From the NCBI GenBank assembly GCA_008692225.1, contig VICG01000006.1:91001-155000 (forward strand): a stretch of DNA of 64,000 nucleotides. Reading direction: 5' to 3'. Position numbers and translations under genes: made by a program. Below the pieces are notes generated by a model. The model was given only the letters and a program-made list of their open reading frames with translations. It searched no databases and had not been told where the DNA came from. Below, piece by piece: positions 1 to 11,327 of this stretch. The number at the start of each line of letters is the position of its first letter. Positions within the stretch are counted from its first letter, which is position 1. Source of the stretch: Monilinia fructicola. Taxonomy: Eukaryota > Ascomycota > Leotiomycetes > Helotiales > Sclerotiniaceae.

Positions 1-1025
1 ATATATAAAATTTTTATAGGTTTAATAATCTTACGATTAGGGTATTTTAAGATAATTATTATAATCTAGAAATCTTAAATATATAAAAAGATATAGTAAT
101 AGTAATAATAATAATAATTATTATTATTTTAATCATTTAAAATAAAGCTAATAGAAAGAAAAAAGAAGATTTAAATAAAGATTATAAGATTGTATATAGC
201 TTATGAACACACCTACTTCGTATAAAACATAAGATATAATCTAGTAGTATCAAAATTAAATACTATATATATTCTTTATATCGAAGGATAATTTAATCAC
301 TAGCTTTAAAATACATTTTAAGTTGCGAGGAATTAAGAATAATTTTCTTATTTTTGTCATTTTCTAACTACGAACCCGTTGAGATTAGATCTATACTCCT
401 ATATTAAGGTTTTGCTACATTAACATTGAAATAGTAATGAAGGTGGAATCTTCTAGGTGAATTACTTAATTTAAGACTTGATTGCGAAATATACTCGGAA
501 ACTTTTCCGCGTATATACTTACTACAGTATACGTTATGACATCAACATTCTATAAATATAAACATTGTACTCTTTCCCAAAGTCAATTTAGCAAACGTCT
601 ATGCATATGTTCAACGCCGAATGTAGTAGTGATGGTGATAGTAGTACAGTAATAGTGTCAAGGTATACAGTAACGATAGTTGAAAAAAGAGGGTTCAAGG
701 AGAAAAGCAAGTTGCGGAGAAGTGAAACTTTTTCGATCAATGTCTCGCTAATCTAACCTGATTTAAGCTTCGTATTCTTAAGCTACATTTTGAATTTATA
801 TTATTTACCCCTCTCGAAGCATTTTCACCTCTTCTTTGTTTTAGGTCTAAGAATTAATGACTTGGTGACTATTATATTCAAAATAATAAGAATTATATTA
901 TTAAATTTAGCTTAATTAAAAGTATAACGTTATAACTTATAGTTTTTATATAATTATAATTAAATTTAAATTATTAAAAGATTAAATATAGATAAAATAA
1001 AATTTATTCTAGGTGTTGTTTTTGA

Positions 1026-1533
1026 TTAATGCTAGGCTAATAATTAACTAAAAACGAAATTCATATTAGAGTTTTAAAAAATAATAATAGATTAACGAAT
1101 TTATAAAAAATTATAAGTAATATTTTAAAATATAAGCTTTGTAAAAATAAAGATTTATTATTTTTAAAAATTTAAAAATTAAAGTTTTCTAATATCTAAA
1201 AAAGAATTTTAAAAACATAGTAAATTTTATAATCTATAAACTAGAATAGAAATTATAATTATATATACTTTTTTAATAAGATATATCTTAATATTTCTTA
1301 TTTCGTTTATATATATATATATTATATTATAGGTAAAAAAATAGATTTATCGTCTTTTAAATAGCAAACATTTTATTATATAAATTTATTATAAGTTTAT
1401 ATTTTTTAAAGATCAAATATATACAAGTTTATATTTCGATTTTCGATTAATTTTCAGCTCGGCATTAACCAAGTATATAGAAACGTGTTTCCTAAATTAG
1501 CGCGTGTTCGGCTAATCCATAGCCTGGCATTAA
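1026..1533. mobile_element. Possible RIP-decayed TIR/MITE-like element
   Basis: The left end (from 1026, TTAATGCTAGGCTA) and the reverse complement of the right end (ending 1533, TTAATGCCAGGCTA) match over about 25 bases. The mismatches are mainly C/T or G/A, the RIP direction. The ~508 bp between them is AT-rich with no coding potential. I found no clear target-site duplication and no transposase, so this could be a non-autonomous element or a chance inverted repeat. Confidence 0.35.
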
Positions 1534-1899
1534 GACATAATGACGCCAAGTAATTCTACAATAAAAATAAGTTTTTTTTAACTTGACATCACTTACTTGT
1601 TAAAAGTAAGAATCATACAGTAGTACTGTAGGGTTGATGGCAACAAATGCAATCTAGTCGATATTCCTTGAAGCCATATGCTCTTCCTACCGAATCCAAA
1701 GACCTTCACAGCGAGGAATGAGAAAGTTCACGATGCAAACGCATGTATGATTTAATATGTGTAAATAAGATGGACAAGCTACGAAAGACGAGCCCTTGTA
1801 TAGATATCGAGGTCCTAAGGCAGAAACCTAGTGGCTTTTGTCTAGAATCTATGGCCACAGTCCTGTTGTCCTCCAATCACACCATTAGGACCGCAACAA

Positions 1900-2255
1900 G
1901 AAGTTATATACTCTTTATACCGAATTGAAAGACTCTCACAGAGGGAAACAGGGAGCTATCTGCTCTTCATACCGAATATGGAAATCTTTATCATGAGAAA
2001 TTGGAAGCTATATACTCTTTATATCGAATTCGAACATCTCTACAGCGGGAAATTAGAAGGTTTATACCGAATTCGAAAACATTTGTAATAGAAAGCTGGA
2101 AACTATATGCTCTTCATACTGAATTTGAGAATTTTTACAGCGGAAAATTGGAAACTATATGCTCTTTGTACCAAATTCGAAAATCTTTACAGCGGGAAAC
2201 CAGAAGCTATATGCTCTTTATACCGAATTCGAAATCTTTACAGCGGGAAACCGGA
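1900..2255 (+). repeat. ~52-bp degenerate minisatellite upstream of the monooxygenase gene
   Basis: About seven head-to-tail units begin near 1900, 1951, 2003, 2055, 2098, 2150 and 2203, with an eighth truncated near 2252. Each follows the pattern GGAAGCTATATGCTC, then TTTATACCGAATTCGAAA, then TCTTTACAGCGGGAAA. Spacing is 51-53 bp except one 43-bp unit that lost an internal segment. An isolated diverged copy lies at 1670-1717. The array ends about 180 bp before the monooxygenase start codon, so it sits in the promoter. The long reading frames across it are repeat-driven, because the unit is not a multiple of three, and are not taken as genes. Confidence 0.85.
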
Positions 2256-2435
2256 AGAGAAGTAACTCACTCAGCTCCACGTACAATTATCTTGAAGATA
2301 TTAATATCCATCACCCGGTTGCTTTGGATTACAGGCAACTATCCTACTATATATCATTACTCTACCAATTTACTATATAACATTACTTTATCAATTACAC
2401 AGTATACCAACCTATCTTCACAATAACACGCCACA

Positions 2436-4430
2436 ATGGGAAGTGTTGGAATTCAATCCCCCATACCCTCCTCTGAACGTGTCCAGCCCGGCTCATTTCA
2501 ACTCAAATTTGCCAAACTCCCTGAATCAGCGGCTCCAGTATCTATCGATACCATCAAAGTAGCTGCAGACTTCATCGAACGTTTTAACAAAGTAATCCCG
2601 TCCGCCGACATTGCATCACTCTCTTCAATTTTCATCGAAGAATCCTACTGGCGTGACCAATTGTGTCTTTCCTGGGACTTCCACACTCTCCATGGTCCGT
2701 CCAAGATCTTCGACTTAATTGATAAAACGAAAGGATCACGCTTGAAATCCATCACGCTTGATTCTAGCTCGGAAGTTCGATCTCCGAAATTAACAACGGT
2801 GGATGTGGAGGGGAAGACAAATGTTGTGCAGGCATTCATAACAGTCGAAACGGATGTTGGGAAAGGCGATGGGGTTGTTCGACTGGTACAGGACCAGGGA
2901 ACGTGGAAGGCTTTTACGTTGTATACTTTCTTGGAAAGTCTGAATGGGTATGAAGAGACTGTGGGGAAGAATAGACTGCCTGGTGTCAAACATGGAGAGA
3001 AGACGGAAAGGGCAAATTGGGCGGATAAAAGGAATATTGAGAAAGAATTTATTAATGGAGCTGAACCGACGGTGCTGATTCTTGGTATGTTTTCTTGTTA
3101 TGGGTTTATGTAGTTTATGGATCGTACTAACAAGATTTAGGGGCTGGACAAGCTGGCTTGACATTGGCAGCTAGATTGAAAATGCTTGGGGTTCAAAGTC
3201 TGATGTTTGATCGAGAAGAAAGAATTGGTGATAATTGGCGTAGAAGATATCGTCAATTGGTTTGCCATGATCCCAATTGGTTTGATCATCTTCCATACGT
3301 ACCATTTCCCGAGAGCTGGCCACTATACACACCAAAGGACAAATTGGGTGATTGGTTTGAAGCGTACGCTAGTACATTAGACCTTAATGTTTGGACCCAA
3401 ACTACCATCACCAACGCATCATGGAGTGACAAGACCAAACAATGGACGGTCACCTTGGAGAGGACAAAAAATGGGCAGAAGGAAACAAGGGTTTTGCATC
3501 CGAAGGTATGTTTTCCGACTATTTCAGCAGAAACTGACTAATTCTCTACAGCACATAGTACAAGCAACCGGTATAGCCGGCACACCAAACATCCCCTCTA
3601 ACATCCCAGGAGTCGAAAAATTCAAAGGCAAAATCATGCATTCATCCGGATACCCCGGAGCAGACCCCGTTCACGGACAAAACAAAAAAGCCATCGTAGT
3701 CGGCGGTTCCAATTCTGGCCACGACATCGCCCAGGACATGTACGAAAACGGCTACGACGTAACCATGATCCAAAGATCCACCACCCACGTTACAACCATC
3801 AATTCCCGATTCGACCTAGTATGTCTCCTCTACGGCGAAGACGGCATCCCAACCTACGACGCCGACACAATCTTCCACAGCATACCCCACCCGGTCCTCA
3901 AAAACGTCAACGTGGCAGCCACGCAAAGGTTGATGAAAGCAGACGAGAAACTCCTCCACGGACTCGAAAAGGCCGGATTCAAACTTGATGAGGGACCAGA
4001 GGGCTCAGGATCCTACATCAAATATCTGCAGGGGTGCGGGGGCGCCTACGTCGACGTGGGGTGTTCGCAGCTGATAGTCGATGGCAAGATTGCGGTTAAG
4101 CAAGGACGGGAAATCACGCGGATCCTGGAGCACGGCATGGAGTTTTCCGATGGCTCCGTGCTCGCCGCGGATGAAATTGCTTTCGCGACAGGCTGGCTGG
4201 ATATGCGCACGCAGTGCCGAAAGATATTTGGCGATGAGGTTGCGGATCGGGTGAGCGATGTGTGGGGGTTTGATGAGGAGGGGGAAACGCGTGGGATTTG
4301 GAGGAAGAGTGGGCATGAGGGGTTTTGGTTTGCGGGGGGGGCATTGGTGACCTGTAGATGGCAGAGTAAGAGGTTGGCGTTGGTGATCAAGGCGTTGGTG
4401 GAGGGGATCGCGAAGTATGAGGATATTTGA
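2436..4430 (+). CDS. NTF2-like plus FAD/NAD(P)-dependent monooxygenase (flavin-containing monooxygenase family)
   Basis: Three exons: 2436-3084, 3141-3505 and 3552-4430, giving 630 residues. Intron 1 (56 bp) has GTATGT, a TACTAAC branch site and TTTAG; intron 2 is 46 bp. Both junctions restore frame: LIL-GAGQAG across the first and HPK-HIVQATG across the second. Residues ~45-180 resemble the NTF2/SnoaL-like fold that precedes the flavin domain in many fungal homologues (YWRDQLCLSWDF-HTLHG region). The FAD motif GAGQAG lies at about 217-222 and the second nucleotide motif GGSNSG at about 389-394, with FATGW near the C-terminus. Such enzymes oxygenate small organic substrates using FAD and NADPH; the substrate cannot be read from sequence. 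No obvious signal peptide, so probably cytosolic. The gene abuts a minisatellite upstream, and its last 112 bases are tandemly duplicated just downstream. Confidence 0.9.
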
Positions 4431-4541
4431 GGGGTTTTGGTTTGCGGGGGGGCTTTGGTGACCTGTAGATGGCAGAGTAAGAGGTTGGCGTTGGTGATCA
4501 AGGCGTTGGTGGAGGGGATTGCGAAGTATGAGGATATTTGA
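4319..4541 (+). repeat. Recent tandem duplication of the monooxygenase 3' end
   Basis: Unit 1 (4319-4430, 112 bp) is the last coding segment including its TGA stop. Unit 2 (4431-4541, 111 bp) repeats it with two substitutions and one fewer G in a homopolymer. The 10-base word TGAGGGGTTT occurs at 4316, 4428 and 4539, i.e. at both ends and the junction, which fits duplication through microhomology. The coding frame ends in unit 1, so unit 2 is 3'-UTR or spacer and the protein is unaffected. Confidence 0.95.
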
Positions 4542-5596
4542 GGGGTTTGTAGTTTATACTCTATGCTTTGAGCTGGGGGCGATTCAACATCGGGATGATC
4601 AGCAAACTTAACTTTCTGATCTTAAAAACAATCCTTTTAAAACAGCCAACAAAAAGTCTACTGATATAGGTGATCTACCGGAAGATAAAAGTCTACATAA
4701 ATGCCCAGCCCCTGGTCTATCCCCACTCCCAAAGTCCCCAATAAACACCTAGAACTAGATATCCATCCATGCATCCAGCATCTTTGATCAAGATCTCAAC
4801 CTTCCTTCAACCTTCACCCCCCAACATCACAACATGAAAAGCAAATGTAGATCCTAGGGTGTGTTCGGATCGATTTTGAAAATATTAGGCGAAATCAAAA
4901 TATCATGAATATTAGGTCTAATATATATTTGGGCATATAGTAATCTTACATTAACTTTTTTAACTATCGTTCAAATATATTACAAATATCCATATTTATT
5001 AACAGCTCTTAAAAGCTGCTTTAAAAAAATTATTACTATATAAAGTTTTTTCAAAATACTTTAGCAAATATATATTAGAGCTAGTATTTTTACTAAATTT
5101 ATTATTAATATTGCATTTGGATTGATTATTTATTCGCTAAATTTTGATTACATATATATTTGCTGAAATATTGTATTGAAATCAACCCTTTATTATTACT
5201 AGTATTTGATCAAAATTTTTATATTCCTTGAGATATTGCATTTGAATCAATCATTTATTTAGCTAAATATATATTGATTTTAATATTGCGTTCGGATCAA
5301 CTACATATATTAGGTCTGATGGAGTCAAATAATCGATCGGAACGCGCCCTTGATATATCATGCCATTCATTACACATTTCCTAATTTGAAAAGAATAAAG
5401 ATATACATAGAATTGAACTTTTCTAACCGCCATGACAAAGAATTTTTACTTACGCCGTCAAATGCCCATGCATCAAAAAAATATGGTATCTCCATCCTTT
5501 CTCCTGTCCATCCGCGACGCAACGCTGTACTGTATGCGCACGTCTCGATTTTCTCACGTCATTAAGCCCGTCGGATCACGACCCTCACCCCCTAAT
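4542..5596. other. Intergenic region between monooxygenase and transporter 3' ends
   Basis: Convergent 3' ends face each other here. 4542-4855 is ordinary unique sequence with no coding signal, 4856-5350 is a decayed TIR element, and 5351-5596 holds nothing I can call. Reading frames of 60-70 codons at 5350-5620 lack family resemblance and partly overlap the transporter's end on the other strand. Confidence 0.6.
4856..5350. mobile_element. Decayed non-autonomous TIR element with internal repeats (~495 bp)
   Basis: The left terminus AGGGTGTGTTCGGATCGATT and the reverse complement of the right terminus, AGGGCGCGTTCCGATCGATT, match at 17 of 20 positions. The body is strongly AT-rich and non-coding. 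A motif of the form TTGCATTTGGATCAATNATTTATT recurs at about 5111, 5171, 5236 and 5286, and a GTTCGGATC core occurs both at the left end (4863) and at 5290, so the element contains sub-repeats. I did not find a convincing target-site duplication. The differences between arms are largely transitions, fitting RIP. Superfamily cannot be assigned from the termini alone. Confidence 0.65.
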
Positions 5597-6995
5597 CTAG
5601 ACACTCCCACTCCCCTCATTTAACTCCTTTCTACCCCCCAGACTTTTTACTACCCCTAAGTGCAAATCGTTCGCAATCCCACTCCTGCCATTATTGCCCG
5701 AATTTGGCACAACATCTTTGTTATGCACATTCCCATAGCCAGTTCCAGCACCGTTAGCGGAAGTCTGTCGATGAATCGGACCACCTTGTTCATAGACGGC
5801 GGTATTCGCATCCAGCGTGTCAAAATGAATGGGAACGGTTTCGTGGGCGAGGAAAAGATACCAGTAGACACCACCACAGAAGAATCCACCACCGATGATA
5901 TTTCCAAGCAGAGAAGGAATCATAGACTTCCAGATGTAATAGCTTACTGACAGAGGAGCGGGTGCCTTGAGGAAGATGGCGAGGGGAATAAAGTACACTG
6001 CAGGATCAAGGCGTCAGTGGCTTGGAATTTGTAAAGTAGGGCTGGCGCCAATGACTTGGCAGGGGGATTGTCCTTGGCGCACTTATTCGCGCCCACGACA
6101 TGCGAATATTGGAGAATGGGTTGAGCGGAAAATGGTGAGGAAAGGGAATACGAACTATTGGCAACAACGTGATCAGTCCCCAAGCCCACGAAACACATCA
6201 CAGGGAACCAAATAGCAATAATCTTGGAGATGACTTCGCGGGAAGAGATGGCGAGGAAAACGGCCATACAGACGAGCCAGTTACCTGTATATCATCGTAA
6301 GCTAAGTCCTTACTTGCATCGCTCATCTCCGAGTGGAGATGAGCTGTTACACTTGGGAGGACAACTTACACAAGATTCCCTTGAGGAAAATTTGATGCCA
6401 TTGCGGAGTAACTGCCTTTGTCTTTGCAAAAGCAAGAGCTTCGTCTTTGAATGCTCCAGACTCGAATGTGCCACCATCTAGTTTTCAAGCATGAGTATCT
6501 TCTAATCTTGGACCTGGCGTAAAAGGTTGGGTAAATACTCACAACCAGTAAGCACGGCCATGAAAAACAAGGCTCCCGCCAGATTTCCAAAGAAGCTCAC
6601 AAACCACGTCTTTAATAAATCCAAAAAGCTACAGCGTCGATGCAATAAAGCAACCACACTGTACATGCAATAACTGGTGAATAAATCGGCCCCCGTAAGT
6701 ACAACCATGATCAAACCAATGGGGAAAACCATCGCAGAGATAGTACGAATGAGACCCGGGGCATTTGTTTGAAACCAAGGCGCTGCATTCGTGGAGAGGG
6801 AGAGGGCACATCCAAAACAAAGGAGACATCCGCCCATAAATGAGTTGATGAACATCTTGTCAATTCTCATGCGTGCTTTTTTGGCACCGATACGCGAGAC
6901 AAGCTCCGTCGTCTATCAATTCGAAGCATGTTAGTTGAAGCCCTGAAGCTTTGAGGCGTATATCAACTTGCCTGTGCGGGAGTAAAGGCGTCCAT
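5597..6995 (-). CDS. Formate/nitrite transporter (FNT family)
   Basis: Five exons on the minus strand: 6995-6972, 6912-6543, 6477-6370, 6284-6156 and 5997-5597, giving 343 residues. The first exon encodes only MDAFTPAQ, and the first intron (6971-6913) begins GCAAGT, so it is a GC-AG intron; it has an ACTAAC branch site. The last intron is longer (158 bp) and starts GTTCGT. The product is a hydrophobic channel-like protein with typical FNT segments: [51 protein letters not shown] and [21 protein letters not shown] proteins are pentameric channels that move formate, nitrite or related small anions across the plasma membrane. The last ~80 residues form a polar cytosolic tail rich in Gly/Asn/Ser. 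Which anion is carried is not decidable here. Confidence 0.92.
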
Positions 6996-9900
6996 GGCTT
7001 GAAAATTCGATATAGAAGCTTGGCAAGATGAGATGTGCGAACGCTACAAGCAAAAGGAAGTATTGTTTTTCTTATTTTTTATTTGTTTGCAAAGAGAAGG
7101 AAGGCAATAAAAAGAAGAAAGCCAAGACATTTTGAACAACGGCTGTCGGTCATTACTAGATCTCTCGTTGATGTAACGGTTGTAAGATAAGACATGGACC
7201 CATATTGAGCTTCCTACTGTAGCTCTGTCAAGAGAGCAAGGCTTAATGTTCCTTAGAGGCACAGTAGGTTGTGACTATGAAGCTTATTCCCGCATATTAC
7301 CCCAGTCAGGAGCAACTTCATTCGTTGGAAGTCTAGCCGAGGGTAGTTCACCCTAGTTAACCCTGCGGAGAACCATGAAGCTAAATGTTCTCGATTCACA
7401 TTGACTAATAACCTTTTCATCCCAAGTCTTTGGTAGTTTTCATGAACCGTAAATCATTTAAGCTTTTTGAATTTTTTTGAGTACGTACCGTCGTTGATAC
7501 AATGAAGCAAATAGGTGTTGCTTTGAAGCAAGGAATTCTGAGAAACCTCGCTACCTTGAAGGAGGTGAGAATTTGATTTGTGTTCAAAACAATGCGGGGG
7601 AAGATGATCGAGTCAGCGTAGCGCTGACTACGCTGCAACTGCGAACGGTTCGGAGACGGTACTGAGAAAAGAAAACATGAGAAATGTTAAACCAGAAAAA
7701 GGCCCACACTTCTGGTCCTTCAAACTCACGATACAGTATTTGGTATCCCTGGGTATTGGTCCATCGTTCTGTGGGGCGCGAAGGCTTAATCCATTTTTGG
7801 CGTCTCCGCTCACCCGTCCCCGTCAGTTTGGCTGCAAAAGTTCCACTCAGGTATCCGGATTGAACGATTTACATATTATCAATCTCGGCTCCGACATTCC
7901 ATCTGGTAAAGTCCACTGAATGGAAAAGAAATATGTATGGAGTTCATCGTCGAACCGACTCCAATGCTTGAAGTTGCCCCTGGGTTCTCATTTGCCGATA
8001 CTTGATAATTGAAGCTCTTTGTATGGGCTTACATTTCGATCCTGCCCTTATATCCGTCCAGGCCGCTACCATATAGTGATCGACTTCGGTCACCTACCTA
8101 TATCGAGTAATTGCTTACCTGGTATGCAGAAGAATGATATGATGAACATCTCAATGAAATGAATGACTGCCATACCACTATTATCATCCAATGTAGACCT
8201 TGACATGCAATCCACACAGCGACTCGTCTTGCCACCGTGTAGCACTGAAATATTGTTTAATTTGTTGGAAAGTTGGCTGGTACTTCGGATAGTGAAGACA
8301 AGGTAGAAATGGGCTGTCTGGAGCTTCATTCTAAAAGCGTGTCATGCCCGGCATTCGTGATATTCAAGTCATGGATTTCGGTTAAAGAATTTCGCAAGTC
8401 TTTGATATTATCAAGCCGTAGGCCCGTCCATGTTGCCTGTAAATTTACATGACACACGGCACAGGATACCTGCCAGACTCAGCGAGGGCTTCTTTCAAGT
8501 ATGAGCGTGCTATTCCAAATAATGTGGTTGAAAGTATCAAAGACGATATCGATTCGGCAGTTGAAGACGGTCGAGATGAAGCATTCGATAATGTGAGGAG
8601 TGAGTTGATATTAGGTGGAAAGAATCCATCGGATCTCCTAGATTAATACCATTGTCATTCTGGGCGTATCTATGGATTGTCAGTGATGATCTTTGAAGTT
8701 AGTACGGGGGATGATATCTGCGAATTCACAAGATACCTCGAACCTCTCAAACTTTCAAAACTTCATACAATTCGAAGAGGAGAGAAGTAACATTGTTATT
8801 TGAAAAGTAAAATTAGTTTCGTGGGACTTTGTGTTAAAATATCATAATATTGGTTTACTGTTGATGATGATTCCGAATCCCGAATCCCGAATTTCAACTT
8901 CTTCACTCTGAAGTCAGAGAGAGCTTGGGCCAAAACATACCGGTACGGCTAATCCTCGATATCGACATCGATATCACCCTTACGGAGTACATCCAACATC
9001 ATACAGACTTGATCTAAGTTGATGTTTTGCTAGAAGTCTTCGAAATATCGACATGAAACCCGATGTTTAAATACCATTGAATATACTTGACTCACAACTT
9101 CTGAGTCTAGACTGGAAGTTCCAGTCCTTTGTGAGTATATGAGAGACATGATGCCCGATAGTCTGCACAACAAAGTAGCCTGAGAATAAGGCATTTTGGC
9201 TAGTTCTATACGATTCGGCTTTGTACATTGAACATATTTGGATGAACATTCTGCAATGTTTCCAGCTTCTCGAACATCGTAAACTTCAAAGTTGTACTTG
9301 AACTGCCAACGTCAGGTCCATTGGTCAAGTTTAGCATCAGAGATATTCGAATCTGCTCTCTGGATATTAGATTTCATGAGGGAAGTAGTGACAAGGCATG
9401 GTCCTTTTTTCATTAAGGTAAGATTCAAGATTCCTCAATCCGACAACTATCTCATACTTCACCGCTCAATATTAGGATAATCAACCTCCAGCTACGAGTA
9501 CAATAACTGGCCCTCCGAGCTATTCAATCAACTATTGGATAATAGCCTCCACCTGAAATTGTTGAACCTTTCAAATTTTCAACTAATCTGGGGAAACGCC
9601 AAGCTCAACCTAAAGAGGTATCACGAAGTCTTTGCATCGCTGACAGTGAGCGAGAGTCAGATCAGTATGCACCCTTCAGTATTCTACAGCAGTCTCAACC
9701 CATTATAAACGCTCTGTCATCATGACCCACGACGTTGATAGTATAAGCTGTTCTTTCTGGGAACAAAAGTGGGCGGAATGTTCCATCATGCATCCCTACT
9801 TTTCCACTCATTAGTGCTTCCATTCTCTTAATGATTCCTGGGGCTACGCAGGGAAAGGAATGGTCAATGGAGGGACGGTCAATTTATGGACGGCATATGA

Positions 9901-11327
9901 AATAAGCATTGAGCAAGTCGTTTGTCTGCAGTACATCTTCATCGGCGGTCTATCAAATGACTCTAACACAGAATTACACATATTTTTGTGCTTTCTGTTC
10001 AATCGATATTTTGAATCGCTGGGATCATTTCCAGTAATGGGCGGGTATGCTTCCATTTATCAGGAGACTCATGGCCCCCTAGATCGAACCCTACTTTTCG
10101 CAAGGACACAACGCCAGACAATGTCCCCAAAATCCCGCTTATAGGAGTCAAGGTAATGAATCAGATTCGAAGCACTTTGAATCTGCTCCATCTTGCTGAA
10201 AGTTTGAGTGTTCGCCCAAATGTCTCCGAGTTTCAATATTTCTCGGTAGTATCATGAACAGCCGGCCCGACCCAGAATCTGATTGAAAGCGGTCTATATT
10301 GATCAAAACCTCGCAAGGAATAGGATCTCTTAGTCTTACTTAACACATAGGCGAGTACAATGGCCGGTAATGGTCTAGCAAGCGGAGCATATTATTGATT
10401 TTCGTGGACAAGCTGGCTGCACCAAAGTACCTAGCTATATGGTGGTAGATCAGCCCAGCAGAGTAGCTTGGGATCTTTTCCAACGATGTCGAATATAGAT
10501 TGAGAGATCAAGCTGGATCAAGAGTTTCAAGGGAAATTGAGAGGCTTTGAAATCGAGTTGGATTGTTGCTACAGAAGCCTCAAGGATTGGAACAATAGGC
10601 TGGTGACTTTTGTCGAAGTTAACTTCCATATTACTATTCATCAATAGCTTTTTCATTTGTCAATGAATTAGTTTCTGTTTCCTCTATATCTTCTCCGCAA
10701 TCACTATCAAGTCCACCTTCTTGAAAGTTCACAAGAATAATAATTAGGCGGTGTCCGCATCGCCAAGAACCCCCCACCTTCCATAAGGGAAGTTAAATAT
10801 AAGCAGCCAAGACCATGTGTTGAATTGACTTGCTGCTTATCGACTGTATCTGGGTTATTGGGGACAGTGTTCCTGTCCTGCGTAAGGGTTCTTTGAGCTT
10901 TATGTGAGCCAAGAATCGGTATATGAGCTTATGGAGTCACGTACCGCTTTGGGAAGCTCAACACCATCGTGAAGATTATCATGTTGGGACGTGTGGACGA
11001 GATATAGTTTGATAGGATGAATAGATAGATGAAATAGAGGAAAGTTAATACTGATGATTAATACATAGAAAGATATGGGCAAAAACATAAAGTTGATTGA
11101 GAATGCTTCAATCTGATAAGGCATTTGAAGTGTAATACGACAGCGTTTGCAAGATGCCGCGCCCAGGAATTAAGATGGGGATGTTTTGATATACCTCCTT
11201 CGCACTAATCTTCAAAACTTACTTATAAGAACCCTCACGTCGCCATTTCACGCTCTTCTATTCTCTTTAACCCTCTTTTAAAAAACAAAGGACAAGCCTA
11301 CTTATCACCGTCAAACTTTATCTCATC
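6996..11327. other. Long gene-poor spacer
   Basis: About 4.3 kb between the divergent starts of the formate/nitrite transporter and the secreted nuclease. The sequence is of ordinary composition. Reading frames of 60-95 codons occur on both strands but show no domain, no signal peptide and no consistent exon structure; the only one I keep as a candidate is at 8449-8646. The right end (about 11210-11327) looks like a promoter/leader: a CTTATAAGAACC box near 11221 followed by pyrimidine-rich sequence before the nuclease ATG. Confidence 0.55.
8449..8646 (+). CDS. Small hypothetical protein or gene remnant (65 residues)
   Basis: One open frame of 65 codons with a balanced, acidic, protein-like composition (…NVVESIKDDIDSAVEDGRD…, then VRSELILGGKNPSDLLD), unlike the low-quality frames around it. 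I recognise no family. It could be a real small gene, the last exon of a longer one, or a fragment left after decay. No upstream exon with good splice sites was found, and nothing nearby suggests a partner. Confidence 0.25.
   Translation: MTHGTGYLPDSARASFKYERAIPNNVVESIKDDIDSAVEDGRDEAFDNVRSELILGGKNPSDLLD

Larger units (their letters stand above)
1..2435. other. AT-rich, repeat-degraded flank without genes
   Basis: Bases 1-500 and about 840-1460 are extremely A+T rich, with many short TA/AAT runs and stops in all frames. The parts at 500-840 and 1460-1900 have ordinary composition. I see no protein gene here. The alternation of TA-rich and normal sequence is what RIP-mutated transposon remains look like in Pezizomycotina; that is inference from composition alone. 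The right part (1900-2255) is a minisatellite and 1026-1533 may be a degraded TIR element, both listed separately. A TATA-like run (2373-2380) lies about 60 bp before the ATG of the monooxygenase gene. Confidence 0.7.

Noticed and set aside
2001..2426. 141-codon open frame just before the monooxygenase
   Set aside because: It is read through the minisatellite; repeated peptide blocks come from the DNA repeat and the unit length is not a multiple of three.
5350..5950. Plus-strand frames overlapping the formate/nitrite transporter
   Set aside because: Antisense shadows of the transporter's last exon; no independent support.
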